Positions 6,842 through 6,883 of a DNA stretch of 6,883 nucleotides are shown piece after piece. Source of the stretch: Pseudomonadota bacterium (lineage in GTDB: Bacteria > Desulfobacterota > WTBG01 > JAGOGO01); NCBI GenBank assembly GCA_021160085.1, contig JAGHDE010000188.1, positions 1 to 6,883 on the forward strand, written 5' to 3'. Within the stretch, counting starts at the first letter, position 1; every line of letters starts with the position of its first letter. The notes beneath the pieces are model-generated. The model had not been told where the DNA came from, did no database searches, and was given only the letters and a program-made list of their open reading frames with translations. A program made the translations under genes and the position numbers.

Positions 6842-6860
6842 TTTATACAAAATTAATATA
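6842..6860 (-). promoter_or_regulatory. Possible -10 region for the transglutaminase-tex operon
   Basis: Within the 106-base AT-rich leader upstream of the transglutaminase-like gene, the minus strand has two -10-like boxes, TATATT (6860-6855) and TATAAA (6847-6842), each matching TATAAT at five of six positions. Neither has a convincing -35 box at 16-18 bases. The position suits a promoter for the operon, but the composition alone could give these matches. Confidence 0.2.
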
Positions 6861-6883
6861 ATTTTAAAGAATTATTTATATTC

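Overview
This 6.9 kb window carries six complete genes, all on the minus strand, so transcription runs from right to left. In transcription order they are a cytosolic transglutaminase-like protein, the Tex transcription accessory protein, a HisF-type cyclase, a NifS-type cysteine desulfurase, quinolinate synthase NadA, and the S4-domain heat-shock protein Hsp15. I see no tRNA, rRNA, CRISPR array, transposase or phage gene. The content is bacterial housekeeping. The mix of an Hsp15 of proteobacterial type, a NifS very close in motif pattern to the nitrogen-fixation family, and a short (about 300-residue) NadA suggests a Gram-negative-type anaerobe, perhaps Desulfobacterota. That placement is inference from remembered family resemblance and is not proved here.

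Right part (3860-6883): a short AT-rich leader is followed by the transglutaminase-like gene and tex. Their stop and start codons overlap in ATGA, so they are almost certainly co-transcribed and translationally coupled.

Middle (3693-3859): a 167-base spacer holds an imperfect inverted repeat and a 16-codon ORF with a good ribosome binding site, just ahead of hisF. A new transcript may start here, but no strong promoter is visible.

Left-centre (296-3692): hisF, nifS, nadA and hslR follow with gaps of 31, 83 and 37 bases and probably form one operon. The clearest functional link is NifS to NadA: NadA needs a [4Fe-4S] cluster and a cysteine desulfurase supplies sulfur for it, as in the nifS-nad arrangement of Bacillus. 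HisF stands alone, without HisH or any other histidine gene in view, and it differs from the well-studied Thermotoga enzyme at several residues of the HisH interface and ammonia gate. That is the most interesting point in the window.

Left end (1-295): no gene. There is a perfect 7-bp-stem palindrome of the TTCCCG/CGGGAA type often dispersed between genes, and a good sigma-70-like promoter facing out of the window.

I found no convincing evidence of a previously undescribed multi-gene system. The findings are local oddities and should be read as such.
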